Shown here piece after piece: positions 7,415-11,678 of a stretch of DNA of 11,678 nt; the stretch's first letter is position 1; each line of letters begins with the position of its first letter. The position numbers were made by a program, and so were the translations under genes. Location: positions 1-11,678 of the forward strand of contig CAMPJY010000084.1 of assembly GCA_946887025.1 (NCBI GenBank), given 5' to 3'. Source of the DNA: an uncultured Salinimicrobium sp. GTDB lineage: Bacteria; Bacteroidota; Bacteroidia; Flavobacteriales; Flavobacteriaceae. Below the pieces are notes generated by a model. That model did no database searches and was not told the DNA's origin. It saw only the letters and a list, made by a program, of their open reading frames with translations.

Positions 7415-7440
7415 GTAGGGACATTGCGACCTGTCCCTAC
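7415..7440. repeat. REP-like palindrome between convergent genes
   Basis: GTAGGGACA (7415-7423) and TGTCCCTAC (7432-7440) form a perfect 9-base stem with loop TTGCGACC. Elements with GTAGGGAC.../...GTCCCTAC ends are familiar as dispersed REP-type repeats, often tied to RAYT transposases, but no second copy lies in this window. There is no T-tract, so a terminator role for either flanking gene is possible but not typical. Confidence 0.6.
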
Positions 7441-7456
7441 AAAGATGATGAATTGA

Positions 7457-8491
7457 TTATTCGATAAATCCGTTTGCTCTGGCATGATCCTCTGCCTCTT
7501 TGGATACATTGACCGAGAGCACCGGGACGGTCTTGAAATTATCTACAATACTCTGCACCCGCCGCATCCGCCTTTTATGCTTCACGCTGCGCAGATAGAT
7601 CGCCAGGATCCTGTCGGGAAACTGAACTGCTATATCCGTATAAATGCGTGGGTCATGTTCCCCGCTATCCCCTATCAGGATAAACTTCAGATCAGGATAA
7701 GTCTTTAGAATGTTCAGGATCTCTTTTTGCTTATGAGGCTTTTCCGGCTTTAGGGTTTTGTCGAAAGGGGTGCGGAAATCCCGAAGCAGGATAGGGCCCT
7801 TGGGGAAATCATTTATCTCCAGGAACAGCTTCAGGTATTCGTATAAATTCCATGGACTGTTACTGAGATAGAAAACCGGATTCTTGCCGTAGCCCTCCTT
7901 CCCCATGTGAAGTGTTTTGTAAAATTGCGGAGAACCTTCAAGGGATATCCTGTCGTATGCATTTTTAAAGAGGGAATTCCTTACCACCCGCCACTTCAGG
8001 AAGGAAGTGACCCCGGTATGCATAATGGTGTCGTCAATATCACTGATAACTCCAAATTCTGCAGTCACAGGGGGGATCAGGAGCTCTGCAGGGAATTCAT
8101 TATTGGAGGAAATGGTGGAATTAGGGATCTGTTGCGCAAATTTCACTTTCAAGGGGAGCCAGCCTTCCATATCAGCGTAGGATTTAAGGTTGATGGACGT
8201 GGTTTTATCGAACAGGAAATATCCTTCTGCATTGGTCCTGGCTGAAAGGGCGGCGCCATTGGGAAGCTGGAGCAGGATCTCGGCCCCGGCTATTTCATCA
8301 GTGTTAAATTGTTTGTAGGTGTTCCTGAGGGTATATAAAAGGGATTGTTCCTCCTGGATCTTCAGCTCATCATCATCAAGGGCACGACCTAACAGGTAAA
8401 GGTGGCTTCTGGTGCCATAACTTCGGTACGAGGCGATCCGTATATTGGGAGTCTCGGTAATATTCCTGATTAGCCTGCGAATCAGATTCAT
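7457..8491 (-). CDS. App1-family (DUF2183) phosphatase-like protein
   Basis: A 344-residue protein with the catalytic domain of yeast App1, a Mg-dependent phosphatidate phosphatase of the HAD type. Residues about 28-140 form an N-terminal beta domain with a transthyretin/carboxypeptidase-regulatory flavour (GAEILLQLPNGAALSARTN, then GYFLFD). The catalytic half begins with the HAD motif DIDDT at 151-155 (nucleophile Asp151, acid Asp153). YLSNSPWN at 208-215 gives the motif II Ser, Lys254 or Lys256 could be motif III, and IGDSGEHDPRIY at 273-284 carries the motif IV acids Asp275 and Asp280. No signal peptide or membrane segment is seen, so it is probably cytoplasmic; the bacterial substrate is not established. 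It lies downstream of hppA but is separated from it by a strong terminator, so it is probably transcribed on its own. Confidence 0.88.
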   Translation of the reverse strand: MNLIRRLIRNITETPNIRIASYRSYGTRSHLYLLGRALDDDELKIQEEQSLLYTLRNTYKQFNTDEIAGAEILLQLPNGAALSARTNAEGYFLFDKTTSINLKSYADMEGWLPLKVKFAQQIPNSTISSNNEFPAELLIPPVTAEFGVISDIDDTIMHTGVTSFLKWRVVRNSLFKNAYDRISLEGSPQFYKTLHMGKEGYGKNPVFYLSNSPWNLYEYLKLFLEINDFPKGPILLRDFRTPFDKTLKPEKPHKQKEILNILKTYPDLKFILIGDSGEHDPRIYTDIAVQFPDRILAIYLRSVKHKRRMRRVQSIVDNFKTVPVLSVNVSKEAEDHARANGFIE

Positions 8492-8526
8492 TTAATAAGA
8501 TATTTTATGAATGGCAGCTCTTTTAA

Positions 8527-8534
8527 CCAAGGTA
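8527..8534 (-). promoter_or_regulatory. Weak candidate -7 box for the App1-like gene
   Basis: Read on the minus strand this is TACCTTGG, seven of eight positions fitting TAnnTTTG when n is free. It lies just after the hppA terminator and 35 bases before the start codon. No -33 TTTG is clear. Confidence 0.25.
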
Positions 8535-8545
8535 CACTTAAAAAG

Positions 8546-8573
8546 AAAATCCCGGCGCCAGGGCCGGGATTTT
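8546..8573 (-). terminator. Strong intrinsic terminator after hppA
   Basis: A perfect 11-base stem, AAAATCCCGGC with GCCGGGATTTT (8546-8556 and 8563-8573), encloses a 6-base loop. On the minus strand the stem is followed by C and five T. It begins 24 bases after the hppA stop. The GC-rich core and flanking A/T runs would also let it work on the plus strand. Confidence 0.9.
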
Positions 8574-8597
8574 TAAATCTATTTTAAGAGTATTAGC

Positions 8598-10910
8598 TTA
8601 AATAATTGGTTTTTCTGTACCTCCCGCTTCCGAAAGATCATCAGAAACTTTTTCCTCTTCTGAAATTGCCTTCTCGGCTTCTTCGGCCTGAATCTGAAGA
8701 CTCACCTCCTCAATAACAGGAGTGGTAGCCTCAGGCATTTCCTGTCCAAGAATCGGAGCGATCACGAGCCCGATCAGACAGGTTAGTTTAATAAGGATGT
8801 TCATGGAAGGCCCGGAGGTATCCTTGAAAGGATCACCAACGGTATCCCCGGTAACCGCTGCCTTATGAGCTTCAGAGCCTTTGTAAGTCATTTCACCGTT
8901 GATCATGACTCCTGCTTCAAAAGATTTCTTTGCGTTGTCCCAGGCACCTCCGGCGTTGTTCTGGAAAATCGCCCATAGGACCCCGCTTACAGTAACCCCT
9001 GCCATATAACCACCCAGCATTTCGGCTATTAATCTGTTTTCATAACCGAAGAGCATGGGCACAAGAACTATAACAATTGGGAAACCAATTGTCAGCAGAC
9101 CGGGCAACAGCATTTCCTTTAAGGCTGCCTTGGTGGATATCTCAACACATTTGTCGTACTGAGGTTTTCCGGTTCCTTCCATGATCCCGGGAATTTCCCT
9201 GAACTGGCGGCGTACCTCATACACCATTTCCATGGCGGCTTTCCCTACCGAATTCATGGCCAGGGCTGAAAATACAACAGGGATCATTCCCCCGACAAAC
9301 AGCATGGCAAGTACAGGAGCCTTAAAGATATTGATCCCGTCAATTCCTGTAAAAGTTACGTATGCTGCAAAAAGGGCTAAGGAAGTCAAGGCCGCAGAGG
9401 CGATGGCAAATCCTTTTCCGGTGGCAGCAGTTGTATTTCCTACAGAATCCAGGATATCAGTACGTTCCCTGACTTCCCCGGGAAGTTCACTCATTTCAGC
9501 AATACCTCCTGCATTATCCGAAATAGGCCCGAAAGCATCAATTGCCAGCTGCATGGCGGTAGTAGCCATCATGGCTGAGGCTGCAAGGGCAACCCCGTAG
9601 AAACCGGCAAAGGCATAAGAAGCCCAGATAGCGATAGCAAATAATAATACAGAAGCAAAAGTGGAGATCATCCCGGTAGCAAGTCCCGCGATGATATTGG
9701 TTCCCGCACCTGTACTGGATTTCTGAACAATAGCCAGTACGGGTTTCTTGCCAAGCCCGGTGTAATATTCGGTTACTGAAGAAATAACTCCCCCAACTAC
9801 CAATCCAACGAGAGTGGCAAAGAAAACATTCCAGGAAGAGATCTGCTTAACGCCTTCCCCGAAGAATTCCATTTCCATGGTTTCCGGAAGCATCCATCTT
9901 ACAAGGAATAAACAGGAAAGAGCGACAAGGATGATTGACACCCAGTTTCCTCTGTTCAGGGCTCCCTGTACCTCAGCTTCACGTGCATTATTGTCTTTAA
10001 TTTTTACCAGCAGCGTTCCGATGATGGAAATGATGATTCCAACTCCCGCGATAGCCATAGGCAACAGGATGGGACCTATTCCTCCAAAACCTTCTGAGGT
10101 AATATCTCCGCCCATATCATTGATCACGTAGTTCCCGAGTACCATGGCTGCAAGAACGGTGGCTACATAGCTTCCAAAGAGGTCAGCCCCCATACCGGCG
10201 ACGTCTCCCACATTGTCTCCCACATTATCTGCAATGGTCGCTGGGTTCCGTGGATCATCCTCCGGGATCCCGGCTTCCACTTTCCCCACCAGGTCGGCAC
10301 CCACATCGGCTGCCTTGGTATAGATACCCCCACCCACTCTGGCGAAAAGGGCAATGGATTCAGCCCCAAGGGAGAATCCTGCCAGTGTTTCCAGCACTAT
10401 AGTCATCTGGTGGGTATCGGTCCATTCCCCACCCATGAAGTAGTGGAAGAATAAGATGAAAAATCCTGTCAGTCCGAGGACCGCAAGTCCGGCTACTCCA
10501 AGACCCATTACTGTTCCCCCGCCGAAGGAAACCTTCAGAGCCTGGGGAAGACTGCTCCGGGCAGCCTGGGTGGTCCTTACGTTGGATTTAGTCGCTATCT
10601 TCATTCCCATATTTCCTGCAAGGGCAGAGAACACGGCCCCGAAAATAAAGGCGACTACAATAAGTATGTGAGTGGTAGGTACAATAAATGAAATAATGGC
10701 CAGCGCGATACTTGCGCCGATCACGAAGAAGGTAAGCAATCGGTATTCAGCTTTGAGGAAGGCAAGGGCCCCTTCGTAAATGTGGTCAGCAATATCTGCC
10801 ATTTTCCCATCCCCGGCATCCTGTTTTAACACCCAGGAGCGTTTGGCCCACATAAACGCCAGGCCCAATAATGCCAATACTATCGGCATCCAGATCATAA
10901 ATGATTCCAT
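8598..10910 (-). CDS. hppA: Membrane-bound ion-translocating pyrophosphatase
   Basis: Integral membrane pump of 770 residues that hydrolyses PPi and moves H+ and/or Na+ across the inner membrane; about 16 membrane helices. The PPi/Mg site is complete: [15 protein letters not shown] (198-212), EDDPRNP (217-223), [10 protein letters not shown] (227-236), DNAGGIAEM (465-473) and [15 protein letters not shown] (688-702). [10 protein letters not shown] at 491-500 has Ala495 and Gly498, the pattern of K+-dependent enzymes. The helix-6 glutamate that marks Na+ pumps is Gly246 here, the plant-type position is Ala250, and Glu184 in helix 5 (GAES, where Ser is more usual) may take its place. I recall this layout from the Flavobacterium-type K+-dependent H+ pumps, so H+ transport is my best guess. 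A Glu-rich, non-membrane tail covers 724-770. It lies downstream of ppa, after a terminator. Confidence 0.96.
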   Translation of the reverse strand: MESFMIWMPIVLALLGLAFMWAKRSWVLKQDAGDGKMADIADHIYEGALAFLKAEYRLLTFFVIGASIALAIISFIVPTTHILIVVAFIFGAVFSALAGNMGMKIATKSNVRTTQAARSSLPQALKVSFGGGTVMGLGVAGLAVLGLTGFFILFFHYFMGGEWTDTHQMTIVLETLAGFSLGAESIALFARVGGGIYTKAADVGADLVGKVEAGIPEDDPRNPATIADNVGDNVGDVAGMGADLFGSYVATVLAAMVLGNYVINDMGGDITSEGFGGIGPILLPMAIAGVGIIISIIGTLLVKIKDNNAREAEVQGALNRGNWVSIILVALSCLFLVRWMLPETMEMEFFGEGVKQISSWNVFFATLVGLVVGGVISSVTEYYTGLGKKPVLAIVQKSSTGAGTNIIAGLATGMISTFASVLLFAIAIWASYAFAGFYGVALAASAMMATTAMQLAIDAFGPISDNAGGIAEMSELPGEVRERTDILDSVGNTTAATGKGFAIASAALTSLALFAAYVTFTGIDGINIFKAPVLAMLFVGGMIPVVFSALAMNSVGKAAMEMVYEVRRQFREIPGIMEGTGKPQYDKCVEISTKAALKEMLLPGLLTIGFPIVIVLVPMLFGYENRLIAEMLGGYMAGVTVSGVLWAIFQNNAGGAWDNAKKSFEAGVMINGEMTYKGSEAHKAAVTGDTVGDPFKDTSGPSMNILIKLTCLIGLVIAPILGQEMPEATTPVIEEVSLQIQAEEAEKAISEEEKVSDDLSEAGGTEKPII

Positions 10911-10953
10911 AAATAAGTCTTGTTAATTTGATTTAGTTGCGGCCTAAGTTAAC

Positions 10954-10987
10954 AAAACCTTATAAATTAAAAAAGCAATAAGGTTTT
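10954..10987 (-). promoter_or_regulatory. Alternative hairpin overlapping the ppa terminator
   Basis: AAAACCTTAT (10954-10963) and ATAAGGTTTT (10978-10987) are a perfect 10-base inverted repeat with a 14-base loop. Bases 10978-10981 are also part of the terminator stem, and 10982-10987 are its loop, so the two hairpins cannot form together. The far arm is transcribed only after the T-run, so it can only affect read-through transcripts or a 3' end. The role is unknown. Confidence 0.45.
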
Positions 10988-11001
10988 ACGTTATTGCTTT
11001 T
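10969..11001 (-). terminator. Intrinsic terminator after ppa
   Basis: A perfect 11-base stem, AAAAGCAATAA (10971-10981) with TTATTGCTTTT (10991-11001), and a 9-base loop. On the minus strand it ends in six T. It begins 27 bases after the ppa stop. The stem is AT-rich, so termination may be incomplete and some transcripts may run on into hppA. Confidence 0.8.
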
Positions 11002-11028
11002 AATATCATCAACAAAAAGTCCTGTTCT

Positions 11029-11544
11029 TTATTCTATTCCGAAGTGCCCCTTTTCCCCGTTGCTTTCTGCGTAACGCTTGATGCACTGCTCGATTATTTC
11101 CTGAGCCTCGTTCACATCTCCCCAACCTTCCACATCTACCTTCTTCTGCTCAAGGTCTTTGTATACTTTGAAGAAATGCTCGATCTCCTTGATAAGGTGA
11201 CCGTTTACATCTGAAAGGTCGTTCAGACGGTTCCAGATAGGGTCAGAAACAGGGACACAGATGATCTTTTCATCCGGACCTTTTTCATCAGCCATGTGGA
11301 AAACCCCGATAGGCTTTACTTCCATTACACAACCCGGGAAAGTCGGCTCCGTTACCAGAACAAGAACATCAAGCGGGTCACTATCCAGAGCCAGGGTTTC
11401 AGGGATAAATCCATAATCTGCAGGATACATCATAGATGAGAAGATCATCCTGTCATAACGGACCTTCTTCAGTTTAAAATCATATTCATATTTATTCCTG
11501 CTTCCCTTTGGGATCTCAATCAGTACATCAAAAGTCTTCGTCAT
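11029..11544 (-). CDS. ppa: Soluble inorganic pyrophosphatase, family I
   Basis: Cytoplasmic enzyme that hydrolyses PPi to two phosphates with Mg2+, pulling biosynthetic reactions forward. Its 171 residues are close to the E. coli length. The active site aligns residue by residue with E. coli PPase: Glu10, Lys18, Glu20, Arg32, Tyr40, Tyr44, the signature DSDPLD (Asp54, Asp56, Asp59), Asp86, Asp91, Lys93 and Tyr128-Lys129. Every listed catalytic residue is present, so it should be active. The start at 11544 gives the expected MTKTFDVLIEIP opening and follows an AT-rich leader without a Shine-Dalgarno match, as is common in Bacteroidota. It is the first of two PPi-hydrolysing genes on this strand; hppA follows after a terminator. 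Confidence 0.97.
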   Translation of the reverse strand: MTKTFDVLIEIPKGSRNKYEYDFKLKKVRYDRMIFSSMMYPADYGFIPETLALDSDPLDVLVLVTEPTFPGCVMEVKPIGVFHMADEKGPDEKIICVPVSDPIWNRLNDLSDVNGHLIKEIEHFFKVYKDLEQKKVDVEGWGDVNEAQEIIEQCIKRYAESNGEKGHFGIE

Positions 11545-11586
11545 TTTATTATATTTTGAATTTTGTTTATGCGGAATTTAGGGCCG

Positions 11587-11594
11587 CAAAGATA
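11587..11594 (-). promoter_or_regulatory. -7 promoter box for ppa
   Basis: On the minus strand this reads TATCTTTG, a full match to the Bacteroidota consensus TAnnTTTG, in the common context GTATCTTTGC. The ATG is 42 bases downstream. The -33 TTTG is not obvious; an A-run (TTCAAAAAAAA on the minus strand) lies just upstream. Confidence 0.65.
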
Positions 11595-11628
11595 CAGCAT
11601 TTTTTTTGAAGATGTGGGGGGAATTGTT

Positions 11629-11646
11629 GCCACGAATACACGAATA
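11629..11646. repeat. CACGAATA tandem repeat, half of a probable dispersed element
   Basis: GCCACGAATACACGAATA contains two back-to-back copies of CACGAATA (11631-11638 and 11639-11646). I know similar GCCACGAATnCACGAAT strings from intergenic dispersed repeats of Bacteroidota, usually with an inverted partner ending in ATTCGTGGC. The partner is not visible before the window ends. Confidence 0.45.
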
Positions 11647-11678
11647 GGTTCTAAATGATATTTATAAACCCGCAATTT

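Noticed and set aside
7457..8491. Part of a polymorphic toxin or phage module
   Set aside because: The App1 domain is complete with its HAD motifs and neighbours are housekeeping genes; no toxin, immunity or phage gene is seen.
9181..9600. 139-residue open frame on the plus strand within hppA
   Set aside because: Antisense to conserved HppA motifs, with an Ala/Ser/Pro-rich composition typical of a shadow frame.
10911..10953. Promoter for hppA (TAACTTAG on the minus strand)
   Set aside because: The match to TAnnTTTG is partial and the nearest TTG lies too far upstream for the usual 19-20 base spacing; hppA must have a start here or rely on read-through, but I cannot place it.

Overview
The window reads as ordinary chromosomal DNA from a member of the Bacteroidota, most likely a marine-type Flavobacteriia with moderate GC. 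The reasons are three. The best promoter candidates have the TAnnTTTG-type -7 box of that phylum, with little Shine-Dalgarno signal. The protein types are typical of flavobacteria (a DUF6122-like membrane protein, a TolB-propeller/amidohydrolase fusion, a Gmad2 lipoprotein). The membrane pyrophosphatase has the TM5-glutamate layout that I recall from Flavobacterium-type enzymes. I cannot name a genus. Ten genes are present and coding density is high. No gene-free stretch exceeds about 150 bases. I see no tRNA, rRNA, CRISPR array, phage gene or insertion sequence.

Left part (1-2801, + strand): a tight four-gene run, probably one operon. It holds the 3' part of an acyl-CoA dehydrogenase of the glutaryl-CoA dehydrogenase/plant ACX4 type, a GhrA-like 2-hydroxyacid dehydrogenase, a small universal stress protein with a worn-down ATP motif, and a short Gmad2-domain lipoprotein. 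Gaps are 12-25 bases. The first two are redox enzymes; the last two look like stress or envelope functions.

Middle part (2802-7404, + strand): a 1098-residue secreted protein (double TolB/PD40 propeller plus amidohydrolase) with its own likely promoter and a strong terminator; a small DUF6122-like membrane protein starting only 11 bases after that terminator; and a deoxynucleoside kinase with a candidate promoter of its own.

Right part (7405-11678, - strand): an App1-family phosphatase-like protein, convergent with the kinase and separated from it by a REP-like palindrome; then the membrane ion-pumping pyrophosphatase hppA and the soluble pyrophosphatase ppa. The gene order in the direction of transcription is ppa, hppA, app1-like, with strong hairpin terminators after ppa and after hppA. 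Both pyrophosphatases remove the PPi made by biosynthesis; one dissipates the energy as heat and the other stores it as an ion gradient, so the pair forms a small PPi-management locus.

I do not see a clearly new multi-gene system. The most interesting points are the displaced gate glutamate in HppA, the two overlapping, mutually exclusive hairpins between ppa and hppA, the non-canonical metal ligands of the secreted amidohydrolase, and two short repeat elements (7415-7440 and 11629-11646).
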